Shown here: positions 32,724 through 40,321 of the stretch, piece by piece
Layout of the letters: every line of letters starts with the position of its first letter
Position numbering within the stretch: position 1 is the first letter of the stretch
Source of the DNA: Microcaldota archaeon
GTDB lineage: Archaea > Micrarchaeota > Micrarchaeia > Micrarchaeales > CABMGC01
Length of the DNA stretch: 64,000 nucleotides
Assembly: GCA_028867025.1 (NCBI GenBank)
Contig: JAGWHC010000001.1
Location: forward strand, 313,695 to 377,694
Direction of reading: 5' to 3'
Program-made: the position numbers and the translations under genes
Notes under the pieces: model-generated
Told to the model about the DNA's origin: nothing
What the model saw: only the letters and a program-made list of their open reading frames with translations
Database searches by the model: none

Positions 32724-33089
32724 ATGGTGAGGATAACTTTCGCTCCTGCAACAGAGCTTGTGATCCATGAGGTCATAGAGGTCACAAAGGACGACCTTCT
32801 GCTCGAGCGAATAACCCCGGCGGGCAACATGCCCCTCTACTGGTGCAGCGGCATACTGTTCAGCTTCTCATCGGTGCCGATGACCGACGAGATAATGAAG
32901 GAGTACCTCAAGGGCAGGATTCACTGGCTGGAGGTGCACTTCACAAGGATGGAGAAGCACGTGCCTGTTATAAGCTTCGAATCCCCCGAGTACAAGTCCA
33001 CGATGAACGTGAAGGTGATAGACACGAGCATGTCAGAGCTTCACGCAGAGTTCATCAAGTGGCTCAAAGCTAACGTTAAGAAAAAGTGA
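32724..33089 (+). CDS. hypothetical protein inserted between L37Ae and RpoP
   Basis: 121 residues from the ATG at 32724 (one base after the L37Ae stop); a longer frame upstream only reads through L37Ae. Probably an alpha/beta protein: VRITFAPATELVIHEVIEV, then a loop with PLYWCSGILFSFSS, and a C-terminal SELHAEFIKWLKANVKKK helix. L37Ae and RpoP are usually direct neighbours, so this is an extra gene in a conserved operon. It is probably linked to transcription, translation or RNA decay by position only. Not Pcc1-like on inspection. Confidence 0.7.
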   Translation: MVRITFAPATELVIHEVIEVTKDDLLLERITPAGNMPLYWCSGILFSFSSVPMTDEIMKEYLKGRIHWLEVHFTRMEKHVPVISFESPEYKSTMNVKVIDTSMSELHAEFIKWLKANVKKK

Positions 33090-33093
33090 AACT

Positions 33094-33228
33094 ATGTCAT
33101 ACGTTTGCCTGCATTGCAAGAGGGAAGTCAAGGTGCTAGAGAAGAATTTCGTAAGGTGTCCCTACTGCGGTTACAGGGTGCTTGGGAAGAAAAGGTCCTC
33201 ACTCGCTAAGGAAGTGCCTACTAACTAG
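33094..33228 (+). CDS. rpoP: DNA-directed RNA polymerase subunit P
   Basis: 44 residues, found by translating 33094-33228. Two CxxC pairs (CLHC at residue 5, CPYCGYRVLGKKR at residue 22) form the zinc ribbon of the archaeal P subunit (Rpb12 homologue), which ties RpoD and RpoB together. Starts 4 bases after the preceding gene. The C-terminal SSLAKEVPTN is a little longer than usual. Its end overlaps the convergent PRC-barrel gene by 8 bases. Confidence 0.92.
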   Translation: MSYVCLHCKREVKVLEKNFVRCPYCGYRVLGKKRSSLAKEVPTN

Positions 33229-33460
33229 CCCCGCTCACAACGATGCTTTCCGATACCTTCTTCACGCGGTTGTATTCAACGCTGTTCTTGAACAGGCTCT
33301 TTATCACGTCCCCGGTCTTCGAGGCGTCGATTTTCCCGAGAAGCAGATGTGATACGCACCTGTTTTCCACGTCTATCACCACCTCTCCGACTTCGCCAAC
33401 CCAGCGTCCGGTGTTGGACATTATCTTCTTCCCGTACAGTGAGGATATGCTTATCGTCAT
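33221..33460 (-). CDS. PRC-barrel domain protein
   Basis: 79 residues consisting of one PRC barrel: ISISSLYGKKIMSNTGRWVGEVGEVVIDVENRCVSHLLLGKID, with the VGEVGEVVID stretch characteristic of the fold. Archaeal small PRC-barrel proteins include the CdpB cell-division factors that bridge SepF and other components. This assignment is possible but not proven here. Overlaps the upstream zinc protein by 4 bases and is followed by the convergent rpoP end. Confidence 0.78.
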   Translation of the reverse strand: MTISISSLYGKKIMSNTGRWVGEVGEVVIDVENRCVSHLLLGKIDASKTGDVIKSLFKNSVEYNRVKKVSESIVVSGAS

Positions 33461-34026
33461 GCGGTCGCCCTTATCTCCAGCTCTCTAATATTCTGAGAAG
33501 CAAAACTTCTTATTATGTTGTCCCTGACGGAGCCGATGAAGGCGGAGTTCTCAACGCTCTGGCCCTTGCCCATGGCTATGTAGCGGCTGTACTTCGAAAT
33601 GAGCCCTCTTACATACTCTTCCCCTACCATGCAGAACCTGCTTCCACAGCCGTTGCATACAAACACTGGCACAACCTTGAATTCACGCATGTTAGAGGTG
33701 TCCTGGCTGTCAAGCTCCCTCTCTATCTCCCTGCCTCCGCACTTAGTGCAGGCTGCCTGGGCCCTCACGTGCTCGAAGGTTTCGGTCTCTATTATCTCCA
33801 GGGTCGCGATTCCGGTCAGGTACATGTCAAGCGCCGAAGCCGCATTCTTGGTGCGCTCGTTCTCAGCCCTGTCTACTATCTCGCCGCTTTTCTTGAACAT
33901 GCTCACCAGCGAGCCCCATGCCGTGGGCTCGGCGACGCAGAAAACGTCCCCGCGCTTCGACCTGAAGCTTTCGGTTCGCAGCCTCTTGTCAGGGCTCCTG
34001 TATGCTTTAATCCTCATCCAAACCAA
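33457..34026 (-). CDS. hypothetical zinc-ribbon protein
   Basis: 189 residues (ATG at 34017 three codons in is an alternative start). A central zinc ribbon, CTKCGG near residue 93 and CNGCGSRFC near residue 124, is flanked by a helical N-terminal region and a basic C-terminal region. It has no membrane segment. Overlaps the histone-fold gene on one side and the PRC-barrel gene on the other, so the three make one minus-strand unit. Function unknown; nucleic-acid binding is plausible. Confidence 0.65.
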   Translation of the reverse strand: MVWMRIKAYRSPDKRLRTESFRSKRGDVFCVAEPTAWGSLVSMFKKSGEIVDRAENERTKNAASALDMYLTGIATLEIIETETFEHVRAQAACTKCGGREIERELDSQDTSNMREFKVVPVFVCNGCGSRFCMVGEEYVRGLISKYSRYIAMGKGQSVENSAFIGSVRDNIIRSFASQNIRELEIRATA

Positions 34027-34228
34027 TCTTCATTACGTAGTCTTCTATGTCTTTCTTTGTTACTTTTACGCGCTTTTCCTTGCTCGCGTTCTTCACCGCG
34101 AACTGCGACATCTTCTTCGCCTTCCTTTCGAGCATGCGCGCCAGTTCAGCAGCCGCGTCTTCGGTTATCTTGAAACCGAACGACCTCGATATCATCTTTT
34201 GTATCGCCTGCTTTGGTATATTTGCCAT
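34007..34228 (-). CDS. archaeal histone / histone-fold protein
   Basis: 73 residues from the ATG at 34228 (a frame eight codons longer is open). It has the histone-fold order: IPKQAIQKMISRSFGFKITEDAAAELARMLERKAKKMSQFAVKNA, then the paired strand-loop KRVKVTKKDIEDYVMKIGL. Archaeal histones wrap DNA as dimers and longer polymers. Compared with HMf-type histones the first loop is RSFGFKITED instead of an AERVSDD-type loop, so an NFYB-like role is also possible. Heads a unit with a zinc protein and a PRC-barrel protein. Confidence 0.85.
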   Translation of the reverse strand: MANIPKQAIQKMISRSFGFKITEDAAAELARMLERKAKKMSQFAVKNASKEKRVKVTKKDIEDYVMKIGLDED

Positions 34229-34342
34229 CTCAGCACTCAAGATCTTCATCACGAATCAGAAGAGAGTTCATCACCAAACCTATTTTGCACAAGCTTATTT
34301 TAATATCTTGGGTTGCTCTCCGATGCCATTCTGTAGAAAATC

Positions 34343-34350
34343 TATAAATA
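34343..34350 (+). promoter_or_regulatory. TATA box of the 34374 gene
   Basis: The element TATAAATA lies about 27 bases before the ATG at 34374, implying a leaderless transcript and fixing that start. Confidence 0.55.
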
Positions 34351-34373
34351 TGTAGAAACGCACAAACACCCCT

Positions 34374-34904
34374 ATGGCATCAGAGATGCTTATAGGCGGC
34401 AAACCTCCGCTTAAGCAGCGCATGGCAGAGATGCGCACATCGCAGACCGATTTCGCTAGCGCAGACATATCCGGAGCTCCGGTCTCCCCTGCGCCGCTCT
34501 ACGGCGAGAGGTGGACCACGCGCATCGAACACAAGGAATACGCGGCCGAAAGAAGGGTAACAGAAATCAGAATAAGGGAAGGCATGAGCACCCTCTCGGC
34601 GAAAGAGAGCGAAAACATAAGGGTTCCGACTCGGGACGGGGGAACCGTGGTGGTACGGACACACGACAGTACGCTGGACGAGAAGGTAGAGGTGGCCAAC
34701 GACTCGAAAGGCCGCGTCAGGATCACAATTTGGGACAGCGAAACCCAAGAGTCTGAATCCAGGGATTTCGGACCTGGAGAACTGTTCTATTCGGTAAGCA
34801 TGCACGGACCAGGCCAGAACCACCTCCTCACCGCGGTGGGTGGCGACGTCCTTCTTAGGATAACCTCAACAGTGCTTATCCCCAAGGAGCTCAGGAAGAA
34901 CTAG
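34374..34904 (+). CDS. hypothetical protein
   Basis: 176 residues, soluble, no cysteines. It has a flexible Pro/Ala-rich N-terminus (about 1-45), then mostly beta-strand sequence with many charged residues (RVTEIRIREGMST, NIRVPTRDGGTVVVRTHDS, GRVRITIWDSETQ). No family recognised. The well-placed TATA element and its codon use support a real gene. It stands alone between the minus-strand histone unit and thioredoxin. Confidence 0.65.
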   Translation: MASEMLIGGKPPLKQRMAEMRTSQTDFASADISGAPVSPAPLYGERWTTRIEHKEYAAERRVTEIRIREGMSTLSAKESENIRVPTRDGGTVVVRTHDSTLDEKVEVANDSKGRVRITIWDSETQESESRDFGPGELFYSVSMHGPGQNHLLTAVGGDVLLRITSTVLIPKELRKN

Positions 34905-34986
34905 CCCTGCTCATTTTTCTGCAGAATCAGAAATATTATATATCTGTAACAGCACAATAATCTTCCGTGATTTTCTGGTTGCAGAT

Positions 34987-35292
34987 GTGACAAGCAAAAA
35001 TTTCGAGTCAGAGGTTCTCAAATCAAAGACTCCTGTTGTCGTGGACTTCTGGGCCGTATGGTGCGGGCCCTGCAGGATTTTCAGCCCGATAGTCGAGGAG
35101 GTCGCCAAGGAATACGACGGCAAGGTGAAGTTCGTCAAGCTCAACACGGACGACAACTCCGACATAGCGCAGGAGTACAACATAATGAGCATACCCACCG
35201 CCATGCTTTTCGAAAAGGGCGAGGCGAAGGCGATGTCCGTCGGCGCCGTGCCGAAGACCGAGTTCAAGAAATGGCTCGACAGCAACATCTGA
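34987..35292 (+). CDS. trxA: thioredoxin
   Basis: 101 residues from a GTG start (an ATG two bases earlier hits a stop). It has the thioredoxin fold with VVDFWAVWCGPCRIFSPIVEE, active-site WCGPC near residue 26, and the cis-proline in SIPTAML near residue 69. A general cytoplasmic disulfide reductase. An A/T-rich stretch at about 34933-34945 may be its TATA element. The reductase partner is not in this window. Confidence 0.95.
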   Translation: MTSKNFESEVLKSKTPVVVDFWAVWCGPCRIFSPIVEEVAKEYDGKVKFVKLNTDDNSDIAQEYNIMSIPTAMLFEKGEAKAMSVGAVPKTEFKKWLDSNI

Positions 35293-35343
35293 TTTTCATT
35301 TAGATAAGTCTTTATTTGCTAACTTCCAGAGCTAATCTGTGAT

Positions 35344-36615
35344 TTGTTGGCGGAGAACACGCCTCGCGGAGTAAAGGACTTTTCCCCAGCGGCAGCGATA
35401 TCTCTGAAGTACGTTACCGGCGTGATAGAGGAGGTTTTCAAGAGGTTCGGGTTCTACCCGTTGGAAACCCCGGCCCTTGAGAACATCAGCGTGCTGAACG
35501 CAAAGGCATACGGCGACGAGCCGAGCAAGGAGATCTTCGTAATGAAGGACGAGCAGACGGGGCTGAGATACGATCTCACCGTTCCGCTTGCCAGGTACGT
35601 CGCATCCAACAAGGATCTCGTGCTGCCGTTCAAGAGGTACCAGATAGGCAACACATGGAGGAAAGACGAGCCCCAAAAGATGCGTTACAGGGAGTTCCTG
35701 CAGGCGGACATAGACACTGTAGGCAGCGCGGAGACTGAAAGCGACGCAGAGATAATAGCCGCCGGTGCCCTTTCGCTTGAGGAGCTCGGAATCAGGAACT
35801 ACGTGATATTGGTAAACAGCCGCGAACTGCTCAAGCAGGTGATCCTCAGTTTCGGAGTAGCCCAGGACAAGGAGGTGCAGGTGTTGCGCACGCTCGACAA
35901 GCTCCAGAAACTGAGCAGGGACGAGGCACTCAAAGTGCTCTCTGATGTGGTCCAGGGTCAGGTGGGCGAGAAGATCCTCAGCTTCGTTGAGCAGACGGGG
36001 ACCAACGATGAGAAACTCCAGAGGGTGATGGCAAACGTGGCCGGGGCGAAGGATGCGGCAGGCAAGATGCAGGAGCTGCTGTCAATCCTTGGCATTTACA
36101 AGCTAAGCGGCAAGGTTGTGTTCGACATGGCCCTCGCGCGCGGGCTTGACTACTATACTGGCTTCGTGTGGGAGTTCGTGATTGAGGAGAACGGCAAACG
36201 ACTGCCGAGCATAGGCGGCGGCGGGAGGTACGACAGCCTCATCGGTATCTACACCTCAAGGGGCATGCCCGCGACCGGCATGACGCTCGGGATAAGCAGG
36301 ATATTCGACATATTGAACTCGAAGGACACGAAAAAGACCTACGCGAAGGCGTTCATAGCATACATAGGCGCGCAGAACAGGGACTACGCGATAAACGCCG
36401 CAAACACACTGCGAGGTAATGGCGTCTACGTGGACCTGAACACCACAGCAAGGAACCTGTCGAAGCAGATGGAGTACGCTTCTTCGCTCGGCATAGAGAG
36501 GGTAATCATAATAGGCAACAAGGAGCGAGAGTCCAACAAGGTAAAGCTGAGGAACATGGAGAACGGCGAGGAAGAGCTTATTAGTCTACAGCAGGCAATA
36601 GAAAAACTGAAGTGA
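35344..36615 (+). CDS. hisS: histidyl-tRNA synthetase
   Basis: 423 residues from a TTG at 35344 (another TTG follows directly). Class II core: TPRGVKDFSPAAA start, LRYDLTVPLARYVA, motif 2 YQIGNTWRKDEPQKMRYREFLQADID near residue 100, the histidine-A motif RGLDYYTGFVWEF near 264, GGGGRYDSLIG near 288 and motif 3 GMTLGISRI. The C-terminal anticodon-binding domain (FIAYIGAQNRDYAI onward) is complete. Length is normal. An unknown gene and AspRS follow closely on the same strand. Confidence 0.96.
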   Translation: MLAENTPRGVKDFSPAAAISLKYVTGVIEEVFKRFGFYPLETPALENISVLNAKAYGDEPSKEIFVMKDEQTGLRYDLTVPLARYVASNKDLVLPFKRYQIGNTWRKDEPQKMRYREFLQADIDTVGSAETESDAEIIAAGALSLEELGIRNYVILVNSRELLKQVILSFGVAQDKEVQVLRTLDKLQKLSRDEALKVLSDVVQGQVGEKILSFVEQTGTNDEKLQRVMANVAGAKDAAGKMQELLSILGIYKLSGKVVFDMALARGLDYYTGFVWEFVIEENGKRLPSIGGGGRYDSLIGIYTSRGMPATGMTLGISRIFDILNSKDTKKTYAKAFIAYIGAQNRDYAINAANTLRGNGVYVDLNTTARNLSKQMEYASSLGIERVIIIGNKERESNKVKLRNMENGEEELISLQQAIEKLK

Positions 36616-36619
36616 AGCC

Positions 36620-37144
36620 ATGGCCAACGAGGGCAAAAAGGAAGTGGAAGAGGTAACAAAGCAGGCAATAGACAAAGGAGGACTGCTGGTGCAGCTGTAC
36701 TTCGATATGGAGAGCGACAAGCAGGAGGACCTGCAGCCGCTCATGGTTGACCTGATAAACAACCGCCTGCTGAAGACACCCGGAGTCGTATATTGCGTCG
36801 GCGCCATAGACGAGCCGGTAAAGCTGAAGGATACGTATTCAACGAGCGCACAGGTGACCGCGCTTATCGACAGCCTGTGGTCGCTGGTCAACGTGATGTT
36901 CACATTCTCTCCCGCAGGCATCGAGATACTCAAGCCATCCAGGGACTACGTACTCAAGCTGCCAGAGCTGCAGACTCTGCTGCTCAACGTCTCCCAGATA
37001 TCGATGGAATACAACAACTACATACTCAGCCGCGTGCTGAAGAAGGAGGACTACGAAAAGATACAGGAGCAGATGAAACAGAGGGAGGATTTGGGGAAGA
37101 AACTGCTGGAAAAGAAGGGGCAAGCGCCTCAGGAGAAAAAGTAG
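36620..37144 (+). CDS. hypothetical protein between HisRS and AspRS
   Basis: 174 residues. An alpha/beta body of about 110 residues (GGLLVQLYFDMESDKQEDLQPLMVDLINNRLLKTPGVVYCVGAIDEP near the start) is followed by a helical, strongly charged C-terminal coil ending QAPQEKK. It starts 4 bases after hisS and ends just before aspS, so it is probably co-transcribed with both. I do not recognise the family; a translation-related role is suggested by position only. Confidence 0.65.
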   Translation: MANEGKKEVEEVTKQAIDKGGLLVQLYFDMESDKQEDLQPLMVDLINNRLLKTPGVVYCVGAIDEPVKLKDTYSTSAQVTALIDSLWSLVNVMFTFSPAGIEILKPSRDYVLKLPELQTLLLNVSQISMEYNNYILSRVLKKEDYEKIQEQMKQREDLGKKLLEKKGQAPQEKK

Positions 37145-37152
37145 TGCTTTTC

Positions 37153-38442
37153 ATGCTCAGGACGCATTACGTAAACCAATTAAGCGTGGAGATGAACGGC
37201 CAGGAGGTGACGCTCGCTGGTTGGGCTCATGAAGTGCGCGAGACGTCAAACATAACTTTTCTGCTCCTCAGAGACCAGACCGGTGTGGTGCAGGTGGTTG
37301 GGAAAACCGGAGCCGTAGACGACTCCATTATCAAGAGCTTGTCGGTACCAAAGGAAAGTGTCTTACGGGTTGTCGGAACTGTTAGCGCCAATCCCGAGGC
37401 AAAGAAGGGCTTCGAGATAATACCCAAGAGTGTAGAGAACCTCAATCCCCTCCAGGACAAGATACCCTTTGAGGTTACTGGAAAGGTGCCCGCGGAAATA
37501 GACGTGCGACTCAACTATAGATATATCGACCTGCGTAGGTCGGGACCTACCGCCGTTTTCAAAATACAGTCAACCATCTTGGGCGCTTTCAGGGAATATT
37601 TGAGTAAGGCGGGCTTTCAGGAGATAAGGACGCCTTCAATCATAGCGGAGGCGAGCGAAGGCGGATCGGACCTGTTCAGCGTTAAGTACTTCGAGCGCGA
37701 CGCATATCTTGCGCAGTCGCCGCAACTCTACAAGCAGCTCGCAGTTATAGGAGGCATGGACAAGGTAATGATGGTTGTGCCCGTGTTTAGGGCCGAGAAA
37801 TCCAACACCACCTACCACATCACCGAATCCACGCAGATGGATATAGAGATGGGATTCGCAGGCCCGGACGATGCGATAAAAGTCCTCAACGAAACTGTAA
37901 TCTACATGCTCAAGCAGGTCAGGAAGAAGAACAGCGAAGAGTTCGAGCAGTTCGGAGAGAAGCTTAAGATCCCGAAAATAAAAACAGTTACGTACAGCGA
38001 CGCGATAACCGCGCTGAAGAAGAAGGGCTACGAAATAGAATTCGGCCACGATATATCCCGAGACCATGAGCAGGGCCTACAGAAACTTTATGGCGATGCT
38101 GTTGTCGTCACAAACTTCCCGGCGAGCATCCGCGCCTTCTACTCAATGCCGATGGAGAGCAGTCCTGAACTGACCAACAGCTACGATTTCATCTACAAGG
38201 GATTGGAGATATGCAGCGGAGCGCAGAGGATACACAAGCCTGAGCTGCTTGTCAGGTCTCTTGAGAAGAAAGGACTCAATCCCAAGGACTTCGAGTCCTA
38301 TATCAGCGCTTTCAAGTATGGCGCGCCTCCACATGCGGGCTGGAGCATAGGTCTGGAGAGGTTCACGATGCAGGTTGTGGGGGTGCAGAACATAAGGGAG
38401 GCGTCTCTGTTCCCAAGGGACAGGAACAGGCTCAGTCCGTAG
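37153..38442 (+). CDS. aspS: aspartyl-tRNA synthetase (archaeal type)
   Basis: 429 residues from the ATG at 37153; a GTG at 37144 overlaps the previous stop, and the longer frame upstream reads through that gene. N-terminal OB anticodon-binding domain (VTLAGWAHEVRETSNITFLLLRDQTG). Class II core with RYIDLRRSGPTAVFKIQS, the GGSDLFSVKYFERDAYLAQSPQLYKQ block, motif 2 VFRAEKSNTTYHITE and motif 3 HAGWSIGLERF. Archaeal enzymes of this type may also charge tRNA-Asn. That cannot be settled here, since no gatCAB or asnS lies in the window. Confidence 0.95.
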   Translation: MLRTHYVNQLSVEMNGQEVTLAGWAHEVRETSNITFLLLRDQTGVVQVVGKTGAVDDSIIKSLSVPKESVLRVVGTVSANPEAKKGFEIIPKSVENLNPLQDKIPFEVTGKVPAEIDVRLNYRYIDLRRSGPTAVFKIQSTILGAFREYLSKAGFQEIRTPSIIAEASEGGSDLFSVKYFERDAYLAQSPQLYKQLAVIGGMDKVMMVVPVFRAEKSNTTYHITESTQMDIEMGFAGPDDAIKVLNETVIYMLKQVRKKNSEEFEQFGEKLKIPKIKTVTYSDAITALKKKGYEIEFGHDISRDHEQGLQKLYGDAVVVTNFPASIRAFYSMPMESSPELTNSYDFIYKGLEICSGAQRIHKPELLVRSLEKKGLNPKDFESYISAFKYGAPPHAGWSIGLERFTMQVVGVQNIREASLFPRDRNRLSP

Positions 38443-38445
38443 AAG

Positions 38446-39549
38446 CTACTTTTCCAACCCGCGCAGGAAGAACCGTTTTAGCATCACGCTCGGTCTGTCC
38501 ATATCCCCATAGTTTGATAGGAAGTTCTCAAATCCCAGAGTCTTCGAGATGTTTATAAGAGCCTCAAGTCTCTTCTCATTGACATTCGCATAGATCTTAT
38601 TCAGCACGCTGTGCAGCTTCATGTCTGTCCCGAAGCTCTTTCTGAAAAGTTTCTCGTATCTTTCCAGGCTTGTGCCCAATTTGATGTGCTCGTGTATTAC
38701 TCTGGCAGCGAGCATTGCGGCACTGCCCCCAAAAACTATTCCGCCTCCTGTCGTCGGCTTCACTTGTCCAGCAGCGTCCCCTACCAGCAGCACCTCTTTC
38801 TCGGCCTCGACAACGCGCCTTGCAGTCCGCATCGGAATTATGCTTGCATAGCCGTCCAGCATCCTACCTTTCTCGAGCTGGTCTCTTACTTCCTTCATCT
38901 TCACGAATCTCTCAAACGCTGTCTTGCTGTTTCCGTATTTTGCATCCACACCTATACCGACTTCTAGTATGTCCTTGGCATTTGGGCAGAGCCATGCAAA
39001 GAATTTCGGTGCAATGCTGTTGTCGAAGAAAAGGTCAACAACCCGCGCATCACCAACGTCCACATTAAAGTCTGCCTTGTACGTCAATGTGTACTTCTTG
39101 ATCGAACCCATAGAGAAGTGTTTTGCCACAGCCGAAAGCGGGCCATCGGCTCCTATGATTATGTTATCCTTGTGGAGCTCATCTATTCTTTGATTGTCCA
39201 TCTTGAGGCCCGTTTGAACTACGGCGCCCCTGTCAACCGCCTCGTCATAGCAAACAAGATTTAGTTTCTCCCTGTCAAGTACTCGGGCCTGCGGTTTTTT
39301 CGACATTATTCTCATTACCGCGTTTCCCGCATGTATCCGTGCCCCATAAAGCGTGTTTGTCGCAGCGCTTTTGTAATCAATCCCAAGGATATTCAGCCCA
39401 TTAATTGAGACTATGCCGCTCGCCTTTGCAGGGTATCCAAGCCTGGTCTTCTGGTCGTACACCTTTGTGGCAATTCCAAACGCGGCGAGGTCGCGCGCGG
39501 CTATAAGCCCTGCTGTGCCCGCGCCCACTACCGCAACTTTTTCTTTCAT
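38446..39549 (-). CDS. geranylgeranyl reductase family FAD protein
   Basis: 367 residues. N-terminal dinucleotide fold (VAVVGAGTAGLIAARDLAAFG), YPAKASG near residue 40, GADGPLSAVAKH near 134 and the second FAD motif VLLVGDAAGQVKPTTGGGIVFGG near 254. The family saturates the double bonds of archaeal ether lipids (digeranylgeranylglycerophospholipid reductase) using FAD. No other lipid gene is nearby. Stop lies 4 bases from the convergent aspS stop. Confidence 0.88.
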   Translation of the reverse strand: MKEKVAVVGAGTAGLIAARDLAAFGIATKVYDQKTRLGYPAKASGIVSINGLNILGIDYKSAATNTLYGARIHAGNAVMRIMSKKPQARVLDREKLNLVCYDEAVDRGAVVQTGLKMDNQRIDELHKDNIIIGADGPLSAVAKHFSMGSIKKYTLTYKADFNVDVGDARVVDLFFDNSIAPKFFAWLCPNAKDILEVGIGVDAKYGNSKTAFERFVKMKEVRDQLEKGRMLDGYASIIPMRTARRVVEAEKEVLLVGDAAGQVKPTTGGGIVFGGSAAMLAARVIHEHIKLGTSLERYEKLFRKSFGTDMKLHSVLNKIYANVNEKRLEALINISKTLGFENFLSNYGDMDRPSVMLKRFFLRGLEK

Positions 39550-39581
39550 AATAAGTATGTAGATATTGCCGTTTTAGCTAT

Positions 39582-40238
39582 TTATAGGTTGATTTCCGCG
39601 GTGGCAAGGAACGGAAGGAACTTCGCGAACTCAGCGTACTTGGGGACCATGCTCTTCACATTTTCCCAGCCGGCATCGTCAAGCTCGCTGACATTCTTTA
39701 CAAGCCCGTTCTCAAGCGCCTCCTCAAACGTCTCCACGCGGCTGAGTATGTTGTCGTTAAGGTGGAACATGAGCTCCTTTATCCTCATGTCAAGGTCAAA
39801 GTCCCTTCCCTCAAGCAGCGACTCGAGCGCAAAATGCACAGCATATGGCTTTACCGGGTCACCGTACACCTTCAGCGCCTCCCTCTCCGCGGCCCTGTGG
39901 GAGCTTATGCCCATCGAATGGGCGCGCTCATGGAAATAGATGAAAAGCCCCGCCCGCAGCTCCTCAAGGCCGTCGTGCTCAAGCACAGTGAGGTGCATCT
40001 TCGCGGCGCTCTCGCACGAGACTATGTCTGTCTTGTGATCTGGCATCAGACGCAGGTCCTGAGAATGGACGTGGCCCTGGCTTTCCCTGACAACCTTGAA
40101 CATTATTCCGCCAAGCTCCGGATATTCCCTCCTGAGCGTTGAGGTGAGCCTGGAGCCAAGCTCGTCATTGAAAACAGGCCTGCGCGTGTCCAGCCCCATT
40201 CCAGATTCTGCTCCCATGTAGTCGTTTTGCAATGCCAT
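39582..40238 (-). CDS. putative HExxH metallopeptidase-like protein
   Basis: 218 residues from the ATG at 40238 (a longer frame from 40271 is open). The middle contains FIYFHERAHSMG near residue 100, an HExxH zinc motif, and HRAAEREAL about 15 residues later offers a possible third ligand. The rest is helical and soluble with no signal peptide. No family is recognised, and a genuine protease role is only suggested by the motif. Divergent from aglB, with about 80 bases between the starts. Confidence 0.6.
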   Translation of the reverse strand: MALQNDYMGAESGMGLDTRRPVFNDELGSRLTSTLRREYPELGGIMFKVVRESQGHVHSQDLRLMPDHKTDIVSCESAAKMHLTVLEHDGLEELRAGLFIYFHERAHSMGISSHRAAEREALKVYGDPVKPYAVHFALESLLEGRDFDLDMRIKELMFHLNDNILSRVETFEEALENGLVKNVSELDDAGWENVKSMVPKYAEFAKFLPFLATAEINL

Positions 40239-40321
40239 TTCCCCATATAAAAAGATTCGCAAGAAACCCACGCAAGGGTTATTAAGCGCATCCAGCCTAT
40301 TTGGAACAATTTTGGTATAGC

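Noticed and set aside
36793-37152. N-terminal extension of AspRS by about 120 residues
   Set aside because: It is read through the preceding gene in another frame. The family N-terminus (HYVNQL onward) begins at the ATG at 37153.
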